This document shows, one piece after another, positions 25,800-38,279 of a DNA stretch of 64,000 nucleotides. The position numbers and the translations under genes were made by a program. Every line of letters begins with the position of its first letter. Within the stretch, counting starts at the first letter, position 1. The DNA lies in assembly GCF_027596085.1 (NCBI RefSeq), contig NC_072471.1, positions 13,522,999-13,586,998 on the forward strand, written 5' to 3'. The notes below the pieces were generated by a model that saw nothing but the letters and a program-made list of their open reading frames with translations, had not been told where the DNA came from and ran no database searches. This stretch comes from Anoplopoma fimbria (taxonomy: Eukaryota > Chordata > Actinopteri > Perciformes > Anoplopomatidae).

Positions 25800-26400
25800 C
25801 AAAAAAATGTCAACTCTAATCTAAAGGAGAAGATAAGAGAAGGGAACAGCAGAGGGGACAAGAGATGACGAGAGAGGGGCGGCAAAAAAAACTGCTGAGA
25901 GAGCAGAGACCTCAGTCAGAATAACATACAGCTCCGCTCAGACCTTCACCAGAAAAGAGACCCACAAATGAAATGATGTGAAAGAAATGGAACAGAGGGA
26001 AAGAAAATGAGAGAACATGTGCATCAAAGAGAACGAGGAGAATAAAATATGAAAACTGAGCATTCAATGGAGGTTAAGAAAGGTATGTAACATAACAAAG
26101 GCAAACTGGACCACACAACTGACCGGGACATCGAAGGACAGAAGAACAAAGTAGAGGAGAGGGAGGGATAAATATAAAAAAAGGACAAAACAGAAAGACA
26201 GCCTAGATGAGGAAGGTCAAACATATTGGAAGTGGATGAGAAGAAAGACAAAGCAAAGAGAGGAAATATTCTGGGCTGCAATTTCAGATAATTGGATATT
26301 TATCTGCCATAAAAAGAACACAAGCTGAGACAAAAGAAAAATCTAAAAAGGGAAGAAAGATAAGAAAGAGGAGCCGAGAGGAGAAACCAAATAGGCTCTT
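25800..26400 (+). other. Purine-rich tract
   Basis: A/G-dominated plus strand over about 600 bp (words such as GAGAGAGGGG, AGAAAGAC, GGAAAGAAAATGAGAG). It gives a spurious Ser/Phe/Leu-rich minus-strand frame at 26024-26281. Confidence 0.7.
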
Positions 26401-26657
26401 GGTCCTTAGTTTTACAAATATTAGTAGTAAGAAAAATGTAATGTTACTGGACTGGACTGTTTCTCTACACAGTAAAATTACCTTACGAGAAATAGGGGGA
26501 CTGGAGCCTCAGTGTTGCGCAAAGGGACAAACCAATTCTGAGCAGGAGTGAAGGGCTTATGAAAAAGAAAAAAAAGATATAAAAAACCACTGTTGCTCAG
26601 ATAATTAAATTCCAGAAGAGGTGAGGTGTTGTCAGGAAGGAGTTTGAGGTCCTAGTT

Positions 26658-26683
26658 GTGGTGGTGGTGGTGGTGTTGGGGGG
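26658..26683. repeat. (GTG)n trinucleotide repeat
   Basis: About six GTG units followed by a G run, at the right edge of the purine-rich region. Confidence 0.85.
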
Positions 26684-27203
26684 TCAAAAGACTGCTGACT
26701 GAAACAAACATTGATTGGACACAAGCAGACGATCAATCGCCAATGGCACCATAAAAAGAAGAAAAAGACCCCCTATCCAGCTATAATGATTACAGAGCAA
26801 ACTCAATCATCTGTCCAATGTAGAAGAAATAATAAGGAAACAGAGCAGAGGCTAATGCAGAGGCTATGAGGAAAACTCAAGAAAATGAATGTAATGAATC
26901 TATTCATATTTACCAGCATAGCTAATGTGTTCAAAGACAAGACGATTATATTAATCATTAGCTCGGTGGCTAATGAAATAGCAGGTTTTTTTTAATGGGC
27001 TTATCATGACTCTTGCGCATACATAGCCGCCGTTTTTTTTTACTCACACATAGCAGACTGGAGCACAGTGTGCCAGCTGGATATCTCCTCAAAGTGAGTC
27101 AGAGAAGGGAAGCGAGAGGGAGAGAATGTGTGAGGGTGCCAGGGAACAAGAAATGAAAAGACATCCTCGGCCAGAGAAGTAGCCTTAGAGAGAGAGGGGG
27201 ACT

Positions 27204-27234
27204 GTGTGACCGTGTGTGAGTGTGTGTTTGTGTT

Positions 27235-27304
<70 letters not shown>
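27204..27304. repeat. (GT)n microsatellite
   Basis: Pure GT from 27241 to 27304 with an imperfect GTGTGAG/GTTTGTG lead-in from about 27204. It lies about 0.7 kb inside the putative intron from the leader exon. Confidence 0.97.
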
Positions 27305-27306
<2 letters not shown>

Positions 27307-28003
27307 TGCATATATTAGACTAATACGGTTCTCCAGGCAATAGTTGAATTACCACCTGGAGTAAGACTAACAGTTTGTCCAACTAGAAGGGTGCTTATTC
27401 CTAGATTCATTTTAAAAATCAGTTTTTTATACTGTATGTCTCATGTGGATTCTTTATTTTATGCAACCAGTGTTTAGTCCAGAGACAGAAATGACAGATG
27501 CATGACTGTCTGACCTCAGTAAGTGAGGCTGACAGTCAAACACAGCCCTCTGGGCAGAGATGTGCCTTTTCGTGAGACAGCTAGATAGAGAGAAAGAAAG
27601 GAAGAGAGATAATTAAATGGAGCCACAATAACCTTAATTAGACCTCTGAGACACTGGAGTCCAACTCCTGTCCAAATAAAGTGTTTTCCCCAACCAATGA
27701 GACACATTTCCATCTTATCTAAGCCCCCTGTCTGTTAGCATGAGTAAGGGCAGGAGGAAAGGAGATTTAAGAAGTACGTGGGTTTTTTTTTCCAGTGTAC
27801 ACAGAAGCTAGTGCGTGTTTTCCAATAACTGTTTAGAAAAATAAAATAAAAAATGACTCTAGTGCGATCAATAGTGCGATTGCCAGTGGCAGCTCCACAC
27901 CACCACCTCCACCCCCATCCCCACCCACCATGACACGGTCCTCACTGCGCACCAGCGTTTGTGCCCAAATGCCGATATGCTGGTCAAAAATTGAGGGACT
28001 TAC

Positions 28004-28061
28004 CGCAGAAGAGAACCAGCAGAGCTGTCAGAAGCACCACAGCCCAGAAAGTTGACGACAT
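28004..28061 (-). CDS. First coding exon (signal peptide or signal anchor) of an unidentified gene
   Basis: The ATG at 28061-28059 opens a 19-codon hydrophobic leader, MSSTFWAVVLLTALLVLFC, followed by one base of the next codon and a strong splice donor (exon end CTGCG, then GTAAGT; the GT is at 28003-28002). The reading frame therefore leaves the exon in phase 1 and the junction codon is probably Gly. The start context has A at -3. The leader has a short polar N-terminus, about 14 hydrophobic residues and no later domain, so it looks like a complete signal-peptide exon. Phase-1 introns after the leader are typical of Ig-superfamily, Ly6 and other secreted genes, but this is a class property, not an identification. 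An in-frame ATG at 28115 would add 18 residues including RLARRK and could turn the segment into a type II membrane anchor. No downstream exon was recognised in 1-28003. No frameshift or stop is present. Product unknown. Confidence 0.6.
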
Positions 28062-28251
28062 TGTCGGCCAGCGACTGGCATCTTTGCGTCTCGCCAACCT
28101 TGACACTGAAGCCATTGAACAAACGGAGCACTTCCCCTTTGAAGAGACGAATAAAAGCAAAGATGGTAATCTCACAATCCAGCTCGGCCTCTCACAATGT
28201 TCATATCTCCGCGTGTAATCCCACAAAAAGACATGTGAAGATAGAGCAACT
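28062..28251 (-). other. Putative 5' untranslated leader
   Basis: About 190 nt lie between the initiator-like site at 28251 and the leader ATG at 28061. The leader contains three upstream ATGs on the minus strand: 28204 (an 11-codon uORF with its own stop), 28115 (in frame with the leader, weak context with T at -3) and 28081 (out of frame, A at -3, overlapping the main start). The start of transcription is inferred from the TATA and Inr positions only. Confidence 0.4.
28172..28204 (-). CDS. Short upstream ORF in the 5' leader
   Basis: The minus-strand ATG at 28204-28202 reads MNIVRGRAGL and then TGA at 28174-28172. It is out of frame with the leader exon and terminates about 110 nt before the main ATG, so reinitiation at the main start would be possible. 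There is no sign that the peptide itself is functional. It is listed because a uORF in this position can damp translation of the main frame. Confidence 0.3.
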   Translation of the reverse strand: MNIVRGRAGL

Positions 28252-28253
28252 GA
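28248..28253 (-). promoter_or_regulatory. Initiator-like transcription start site
   Basis: The minus strand reads TCAGTT, matching the metazoan initiator pattern with the A at 28251 as the predicted +1. It is positioned for use with the TATA box at 28281-28286. No transcript evidence is available. Confidence 0.35.
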
Positions 28254-28280
28254 TGGAAAAGCAGTGGTCTGCTCCTTGGG

Positions 28281-28286
28281 TATATA
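28281..28286 (-). promoter_or_regulatory. TATA box of the leader-exon gene
   Basis: The minus strand reads CTATATACC at 28287-28279. The TATATA core lies 30-35 nt upstream of an initiator-like TCAGTT whose A is at 28251. This is close to normal TATA-Inr spacing, slightly long. The site lies 225 nt upstream of the leader ATG. It could be a chance match, but its placement next to a coding-grade exon supports it. Confidence 0.45.
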
Positions 28287-28930
28287 GTCGGCTTGCCGGT
28301 GCGCAAAAGAAAAAGGTCACATCTTCCTTAGGAATCCCAGTTAGGAAATAAACGCAGTGTTTCTTTTTTTCTATTCGTCCAGAAACAAGTTGGAAAACGT
28401 CCGTTTTTAGTTGTCCCAAAAGTGCGTTAACCTCAATTTACGTCCTTTATTTAAATACAATGAAGCGTGCCTGAAGATTGCGTTCAGTTAATGCTCAAAG
28501 TGTTCAATCACCTCTACCGCAGCGTCGTAAAACCTCCTTCACCTGTGGTTGGTCCCCTCGATCCCCTCGATCCTCTCCAGCCCAAAAACCGGTGTGAAAA
28601 ATAAACGCCTTCCTATGAAATCCGCTAAGTGGACGCCTGGATGAATGAAGGAGGGCTGGTCGTAAAAAGGGGGAAAAGTCATTTACGCTCTCGGTTTGGA
28701 AACGAAGAAGATGAGGATCACAGCATGCTTGCAGGAGTGAGAATGGGAGAGAGACTGGAGGAGAAAGGAGCAGGAGGAAAAGTGCGCACTGTGCGACTCC
28801 AAGTGATTTTTTTTTCCTCCAAATTGAAACATTCAAATAATCGATATTACGTCAGCAATAAGCCACCTGAGGTCGCGGTTTATAGTGATATCACAACAGC
28901 TCGATGCTGTGCAATGAATAAATCGTTTTA
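28287..28930 (-). promoter_or_regulatory. Probable promoter-proximal region
   Basis: This repeat-free stretch upstream of the TATA box is richer in CpG than most of the window (for example around 28500-28530, 28560-28590 and 28790-28800) and ends where a LINE tail begins. It carries the CRE-like site at 28847-28854. No other gene is seen on either strand. The boundary is set by the neighbouring repeat, so the true promoter may be shorter. Confidence 0.35.
28847..28854 (-). promoter_or_regulatory. CRE/ATF-like site upstream of the promoter
   Basis: The plus strand TTACGTCA reads TGACGTAA on the minus strand, one base away from the palindromic cAMP-response element. It lies about 600 nt upstream of the predicted start. 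CREs are often found in neuronal and endocrine promoters. A single match of this length is weak evidence by itself. Confidence 0.25.
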
Positions 28931-28975
28931 GGTCACAAAAGGAGTGTGAATCATGGCTTAATATGGAATTTATTG

Positions 28976-29211
28976 ATTTGATTGATTGATTGATTGATTG
29001 ATTGTCTTTATTTCGAACATGCAAGCAATAAAAAACATGATTCTTAATCAATTAATGATTATCAATTGATTATCAATAGATGAAATAAAAAATAAAAGAG
29101 ACAACAAAAGAACACAAAAGAAGTAAAATTTAAAAAAAAACTTTCTACATGCTCGGAAAGGGGGTAGGAGGAAGTAAAAAAAACTTATCTAGTCCTACCC
29201 CTTAATAGATC
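28976..29211 (-). mobile_element. 5'-truncated LINE 3' end with (TCAA)n tail
   Basis: Read on the minus strand, the segment starts with a GGGGTAGGACTAGATAAG-type motif, continues through a T/A-rich linker and ends with TTCGAAATAAAGACAATCAATC running into a tetranucleotide tail (about eight TTGA/TCAA units at 28976-29004). A tetranucleotide tail is typical of L2/CR1-type retroposons. I recognise the motif set as a very common teleost dispersed repeat, but the family name is uncertain. It lies about 0.7 kb upstream of the predicted promoter. Confidence 0.5.
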
Positions 29212-29689
29212 AATTTCATGTGGTGTATGGTGTCAGTTTGATTTATAAATCGATATTGACAGTGATATCTAAACACTGGACATATTTTCTTCAATCAGTG
29301 ACATATTATTCATAGCGATTTGAATTATTGTGCATACTTTTTGCTGTTGCTGCAAGATTACAACTACTAAAAAGAGTCATTGAGAAAAAAAATGCTTTAC
29401 TTATGTAATTATATTTTGCCACTATGTTCCTTCTCTACTATATTCACCAGAGGTAAATATTCACTACTATTCATATATCAATGTAGATTTTACAAAAAAT
29501 ACATGCTGTATGTTGATCCCATAAAAATTTGACATGTCATAGAATAAACAACCCAAAAGTGAATATGATCGCCCCACCAAAACCCACAGCTATTATTATA
29601 TACAAATATATAACACTTACTGGGCAAATATTTTTGCACAAGAATCACTTTTACATCCAAATCAGTTTGTAGTAATGAACCTACAGAGA

Positions 29690-29998
29690 ATTATCACCCG
29701 AAACTGCACCTGCCCTCGGCTTTCCGAAGCTTCATTGTCAGTTTCAACCCATTTTTTCAGCTGTTTTCAGTGAAAAAGCCCTAGAAACCCAATGTACACT
29801 ACACGAACTTAGTGACTAAAGCTGCTGAACATAGTGGAGCTTTTCGCTGCTTAAGGATCCTGGTGGAGGCCAACAACTAAGCAAAAAGAGAGTTAATAGA
29901 GTGGACTTGCACTCACCATGGACCCAGAGGCAGGACTCCAAATGAATGCTGTTGTTCAGTAACTGCTAGATGTGCAAATAAGCAACTGTTTACTTTAT
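29690..29998 (+). mobile_element. Degenerate second copy of the 13754-14405 repeat family
   Basis: The motifs GAACATAGTGGAGC, GGTGGAGGCCAACAAC, AGAGAGTTAATAGAGTGGAC and TTGCACTCACC match in order and orientation the teleost repeat seen near 14040-14160. This copy runs directly into the tandem array at 30017-30440. Confidence 0.4.
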
Positions 29999-30016
29999 GC
30001 TTTTTCCTCCACTGCT

Positions 30017-30440
30017 TCAGGACAATGGACAGCGCCAACGCCTGTGCCTCAGTGTAACAGACAGCTGCATTGACAGCACATCGGAGCGTTGGTACCATGG
30101 ACAGCGCTAATGAGTAACAGTCCAAAGGTCAGAGCGGTGCCGGCCGACGGGCTTTCAGCACCACGGACAGCGCCACTCACAATGCATGTGGACAGTTCTC
30201 CGGAGAGTTGGCACCATGGACAGCGCTAGTGACGAACAGCCCAAAGGACAGCAGCCATTCGCTTTCAGCACCAGGGACAGCGCCAATTACATCTAATGCG
30301 GACGGAGAGTTGGTACCCTGGACAAACGCCACGAACTATACTCAACCCCATCACCAACACAATGGAGTTACAAATACAAATTCAATAAGGCACAACGGAC
30401 AGCGCCAGTTACTGAGCCTCAGCACCACAGCGACAGCCCC
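30017..30440 (+). repeat. Degenerate tandem array built on GGACAGCGCC
   Basis: Units beginning CGGAG(C/A)G TTGG start at 30084, 30201 and 30303, giving periods of about 117 and 102 bp. Each full unit contains ATGGACAGCGCT, a CAAAGG block, CTTTCAGCACCA and a second GGACAGCGCC. A partial unit precedes the array and further GGACAGCGCC copies follow to about 30400. The frame through the array is not conserved between units, so I read it as noncoding satellite-like DNA. Confidence 0.6.
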
Positions 30441-30525
30441 TACACTTGAGCCCTGTCACTGGACTGGCTCTGTCTGTCTGGCAGTGAGGCTCTGGAGGCC
30501 TCTGTGCATTCACCTCAACAGCCTT

Positions 30526-30826
30526 GGCGGCTGTGGCGTAGTGGAGAGCAAGGTAGTTCTCCATTCAGAGGGTCGGTGGTTCGATACCCGGCTTCGGCAG
30601 TCGATGTGTCCTTGGGCAAGACACTTAACCCCAAGTTGCTCCCGAAGGCTTGCCATCGGTGTGGACTGGATGTTGCATGAATGTTAGTTAGAGTCTGATG
30701 GTGGCACCTTGCATGGTAGCCCTGTCATCAGTGTGTGAATGGGTGAATGATATGTAATATACTACTGATTGTAGTCGCTAAATGACTGTAATGTCTGCTA
30801 AATGACTGTAATGTAATGTAATGTAA
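30526..30826 (+). mobile_element. tRNA-derived V-SINE-type retroposon
   Basis: The 5' head is tRNA-like, with A box TGGCGTAGTGG (30534-30544) and B box GGTTCGATACC (30578-30588). A conserved central core follows with GTGTCCTTGGGCAAGACACT and TTGCTCCCGAAGGC. The 3' tail has GTCTGCTAAATGACTG and ends in (TAATG)n. Head, core and tail are all present and in order, so the copy is essentially full length. The core matches the vertebrate V-SINE superfamily; the tail is of the L2/RSg-1 type. Confidence 0.8.
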
Positions 30827-31413
30827 CACCCCCTGCCATGCATACTAAACCTAAGCCTCTGCCCTTACATTCTTGTGGTGAAAAAAAACCAACTCAATAT
30901 TCAAGCCAAAAATGTAGCTTCTATTTTTTCTATTTTCTATAATCGAGATGTTCTTTCAGCTTGGCTTTCATTTCCAATAAGTTTGTTTATAAGGACTGCA
31001 AGTTACCCTGCTTAGACTTGCTCTAGCAATGTGCACTAGACTGGAGCCCTTGTAAACCTGACTGTCAAATAATCGGTGTAGTAAAATAGTTAATTGCTGT
31101 AGGGGTCCTTATCAGTCCCTAAACCTCTATATCTGAATGTTATTGCTCTCATCAGTAACTTTTGTTAGTAGCAATGTGAAAAGTGGACAGATTCCCCCCC
31201 AAATCATCTGTGCCTTGTCTCCTTCCCCCTTAGCCATCTCTTTTCATGTCTTCTCTCAATTACCTTGCTGCAGAGCTGATCTCAAAAGAAGTGGACTCAT
31301 CGTAGACAGTCAATTACAGCCCTGGTGGAAAAGCACTGGCACGGTGCCTCCTACGTGGTGTTATGTCAGTGACTGTGTCACTAACTGTACAGCGAGGCCA
31401 AAGTCTACTTGGC

Positions 31414-33394
<1,981 letters not shown>

Positions 33395-33540
33395 TGGATA
33401 CTCCTGCTTTCCAAACGATGAATACCTAATGATTATGATCACCTCCTGAACTCTACTTTGCACCACCCTCAATTACAAACCGTACAACTGGTAATGCTGG
33501 TAATGCTCTCGGCACAGATAAATCATCAGTATGTTGTTTG
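33395..33540 (+). mobile_element. Possible fourth, highly diverged copy of the CTAGCGCCACCAT repeat
   Basis: The stretch TATGGATACTCCTGC...GATGAATACC...GATCACCTCCTGAACTC...GCACCACC parallels the first third of the copy at 51475 but with many changes. It may be coincidental. Confidence 0.2.
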
Positions 33541-36500
33541 TTCTGTCCAAAACTTTCACATTATGTTTGTCATGAACACAGTACTGCAGCTAGAGGAAGT
33601 TAAAGTTAATGACATGGTGTGTGAATTTAGTGTGAATTTTAAACCCTGTCCTCTAGATATTAGGTTCTTAAAGAACTGAGAATAGAAAATGGCAGGGGTT
33701 GGCTGGGATTGGCTAAAAGGTGAGGGTGCTGTGACTGCCTAAACTCCACTGTCATGAAAGGTGAACTAGTGAGATAATGCCACAATGAAATAAAAACAGA
33801 TTTTTGTAAAAGTGCATTTTAATTTCTTGGTTCATTTATTTATTTGAAACAATGTATTTATGTATTTATAATATTACTTATTTCATAATTTACTCTTTTT
33901 TATTTAATATTGGACACTTTGGGTCTCAATATCTTAAAGCAAAACTTCAATCTTCATGATCTTTTCATGCCTCTCCAATTGATAAGACCCCTGCCTGTAG
34001 CTCTGTAAGTGAATATTTGCAGTAACCAACAAGACATTTTATTGATTTTGCAGTGGAACCTTAATAAGGCAAGGGGGAGGAGCAGGAAGAACTTGACACA
34101 GTTATATAGTGTTATAGCAACAAAGCAGGAAACTGACTGATTTTGGCAATACAACACTCATTTCCTATAAAGGCTTTGGAAGCAAGTCAAGCCACAGGAT
34201 TCATGTAAAAAAAGCTTTGATATGGAGTAGCTCCCTTTACAATACTTTGTGTAGGGAATCTTAAAAGTACACGCTGGGTGGTTGCTGTGAGCCATTACAA
34301 CCTGTGTCCCAGTTACTGACAACTTTAGTGTAATACACTTAAAATCCTGTCAAAGGATTTCCAAGGCGTTACTTAAGACAGCATATTTGCGCATATAGCT
34401 CTTATTAAACCGTTGTATGACTATGAGCAGTAGGGTGGCTTAGACAGGGTGTCCAGTATCTCGAAAGTCTCATGTTCAACAAGGTGAATCCATGAGCTCT
34501 TAATAAGTTAATAAGGTAGGAGGCTTATCTCTACTGAAGCACCATTTTGCCTTAAGACTGATGTATATTTTGCATTAATACATCATATTTGGATTCTCAT
34601 CAAGAAGCAATCAGGCACCAAGACACTGCTGATTTTTTTCTTTCATTTTTTACAATAAAGAATTAGGGCCCAATGTGTTAAACAACATATTACGTATGAG
34701 CAATCAATGTCACAGTAATAACACAACCTGGTGGGGAGCTTGAGCATCACTGAGCTTCTCAGTGTGGGAGCGTCTGAGACCTGACCTTTCTATGGGCTTC
34801 CTCCCTTTGATCCGTCCAGACACAAGCTACTTCCTCTTTATTGGGCCACGAGGAGGGCTTTGAACTTAGCTTGCCACTCAGGGATTTAAGTGAACAGAGT
34901 GTTCTTATGGTACCACAGCAGGCTCCCTCTTACTGTCATGGATTAAGAGAAAGAGAGGAAACCAAGAAGGCTTTTTCAGTTCTCTGAATATCTGCGAGAG
35001 TCTAGACAGTTGCTCACCACAGAGAGGAAGGAAGAAAGACGTCTCTGTCTTAATGCTGGAGCTGAATAGAGTCAGCAAGTTAATTGCTGTGCTGATAACA
35101 CGTCAGCATAATAGTAACATTTCTCATTCTGGCCCTCAGCAATGACAATATATTCTAATTTTTGGCTTTCAATGAAAACAATATCAATTTGGTATAAACA
35201 GTTTGAAATACAGATAAATATAATATGCCCTTCGCTTTTTTGACAACAAGCTTACATTGTTTGTTCAAATGCAAGAAGTGAAATTTACAAGTAAATTATA
35301 AACAAGTATCACAATACCCAGCATTGCCTTCCATTAACAATGCATTTTCTTTCTACAGCCATGGTAACAGCCAAACAAGGCTGGACTCAGGCACAGCAGC
35401 TCTTTGAGCAAACTACTGACATCGGCATGCTTACATGCTCCCAATAGGTATAGCGGCAGGGATTCTGTGATTTTTTTAGGCCAACCCTTGATGTTGGCAT
35501 CAAGTTAGTTCCCTCTAAATAGGACAATGGGATTTTCCTTTTGAATTTTGCAGAAAATAAAATCTGTGGTAAACAAACTTTCATGATTTTTACACGTTTT
35601 GTTCAGCAAGATAATATTCACAAATGAACACCACTTTTATGAAGAGTCAATGCATTCGACAGAAGTAAAAAGCTAATGTTAGGCTGTAAACAAACTACAC
35701 CACGGTCGCAGGGGTTGAGTATACACAACAAGGCTGTGAATGTGGACTGGATGGCATGATGACGACCGCCTTTTTTAAGACACGAAAAAGTTTCAAAATT
35801 CATGAGAGGGCTATCTATTGACATATTTTATAGCAAAGTACAAACCAGTAAAATCTCTTAAGCTTGTGATAACCATAAACCTTATTTTAGGCATCAAAAA
35901 AAAGAATTAAAAAAAGAATTACTTTGAGATGAGGGAACTAAAAATGTACTAATTCCTGCAACACTCTGTGACAATGCCAGCATCCCTATGTTTATGCTGC
36001 ATTCAGGTGGGCAGAATGGGATCGAGATAACTGGCAGTTATTCTGAAGTGGAATTTAATCTATTGACACATTATACCAAGAACGTTAGCCCCCCTTCTAG
36101 CCTTGTAGTTATCTAAATTGATTCTGCATTCATATGTGGAATCTGTAGGCATAGGCGAGATTTGGGCATCGGAAGCTTTCTGCTTTCTGCTTTCCGTTTG
36201 TAGTCTGAGTAATATTGACCAATAATGTTCAAGCAGACTTTAGTTGAATGCAGGTAAACATTCTATGTTGAGTGCAAAAGAGACGGTTTGCATTGGCCTA
36301 AATGCAACCTGGAACCCACAGGCTATAATCTGATGCTGATTTGAGTTTTTTGGGGGGTTTAAAATTAGCTTGTAAACTGGCTACTTGTGAAAAAATAATC
36401 AGCGGGACACATCGTCTTACAGCTCCAACTAGAGTTGGCCCGGATATTTGTTGGCTACACCGAATCCCCAGAATTTTAGCCCCCTATCCAATGGGTTCCT

Positions 36501-36639
36501 AGATTGGCCATGTAGTCAGATCATTTAAAAAGCCTAGATTTGGATGTAACTAACTGGGAGATGGAGCTTTAATTTCTGAAGTCTCTCGTGCCATTGTGGA
36601 TGTCAATGTCTTACAAATATCTCCATTGCCTAATCTATC
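33541..36639. other. Unannotated intergenic stretch
   Basis: AT-rich unique sequence without exon signals. A segment near 36420-36530 (AGAGTTGGCCCGGATATTTG, GAATCCCCAGAATTTTAGCC) has the look of a dispersed fish repeat but could not be placed. Confidence 0.45.
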
Positions 36640-37140
36640 TCTGTGTTATCTGTGACATATGAGAAACATTAAATCACTGATGAACTGTCTCATTACAATC
36701 CAGTATTTTACATCAGCCTCCTCTTCTGATATAATATTTATAATTAATGTGTGAAAAGTAAACCGGTGTCATATTTTTTCCCAATCTATTACCCTGCTGC
36801 GGTGTAATGTGTGCGGATAATTTCTGCCAAAACTCAATTTGTCAATCCAGTATGTGATATCCTGATTTATCTGTAAAAAATGTAATGTTTTTATTTTTGG
36901 CATGTAATTGGCACTGTGTTTATGATGTGGAATTGGAACTCAATTTACACTCTTCAATCTAGTGTTAACATTTTCTAACAGCTGGCCATAACCCAAACAG
37001 CGCTGACAAAACATTCAGCTATGAGCTGGAATAATGATACATTGTAATTTCCTCTCTGCTAATGGAGATGTGTGAATACAATCAAATAACATTCTATTCC
37101 AGCACCTCCCTGTGACATCTCTGATTACCTGAGATCCCAC
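36640..37140. promoter_or_regulatory. Candidate conserved noncoding block
   Basis: A 500-bp repeat-free stretch with TATAATTAATGTG, GGCATGTAATTGGCACTG, AACATTTTCTAACAGCTGGC (E-box CAGCTG) and TCTGCTAATGGAGATG. No reading frame spans it. Composition resembles developmental enhancers. Confidence 0.25.
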
Positions 37141-38279
37141 ATGGAATAAGTACAAACGATGTCCATGTGAGTTGGTGTGCATTCATCTTCTCTCACATGT
37201 GGATTTTTTTTTAACAATTCAGGTGATTGTGATGATTACACGCATTAGAGATGAATGTCTTGACCCTCCATCGCTCCATCGTCAAGTTGACCCCAGGGCA
37301 GTACCCAGTGAACCCCTCGTGCCTGTTTTCTCTTCTTACAGCAAATTAACATTTCGGCACAGCTATTTGACAAATGGAACACGTAACTAAGGGACAATAT
37401 GCCTTCCAGCAGCAGGGGTGAATGCTGATCCAGAGTAAACAACATGGTGGGAACATAGTGACCCACCTGTTCCCCTCACCAGTCTCTCTGCTGTCATTTA
37501 CAAATGGATAACAGGCGCATTTGCTTGTGTTGCCTCGTCGGTTTGGCATCTTTCCCAAAGCCTAAAGAAAGATTTTATAGAGAAAAGGAATAATGCCCGA
37601 ATTGAATAAAAAGGAAAATGAGATACATCATTTAAATTTTGTCACACACAATGCCAATCAGTCAACTATCAAAGAAAACGTTTTCATACACTTTTGTGGT
37701 TTTTCTTGGTTATATACTGTATATGGGTGTGTGGAGAAAAAAGTTGATAACATAACCATTACATTAGCTGGCTTCAACTTGTATGCTGCATTTTCTTTCT
37801 CGTTTTTGCAATACTGAAGTTACTAATTCAATGCAGTAAACTTCCCAACAAATATATTTGGTAATGTATTTGTTTTTTAGTAAACACAGCTCATGTGTTG
37901 TTTGCCCTCCATGACAAAGGTTTGCTGAGCTTGAGCACACACACAACATGCATCCAATGACTCAATCTGTATTTGCTCGGGGCTGTTTGTCCGTCACCTG
38001 CCTCTGACCCCTATCATGCCAGATCATAGATAATCACCATAGTGATGGACTGGTTGGACCAGTCAAACATGGAGCCTCCTTTTCTGCTTCCTCCTGCTCA
38101 GGATTTAACATTGCTACTTATTTTACGACATAGAAACAAGCATTTTTAGAAATTGCCTATTTTTTCAATGACCCTCGCTTCTATATACTGTACAACATTT
38201 TGAATCATTTTGATCTTCTTCCTACAATTGCATATGCCTCTTTATGTCTCCTCCCCTGCCCCAATACATCTCCTCCCCA

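Noticed and set aside
30526..30600. Possible functional tRNA gene
   Set aside because: A and B boxes are present but the sequence continues into the SINE core and does not fold as a complete tRNA by eye.
30208..30687. 159-codon plus-strand frame starting in the tandem array
   Set aside because: The frame is not conserved between array units and runs into the tRNA head of the V-SINE, so it is a chance read-through.
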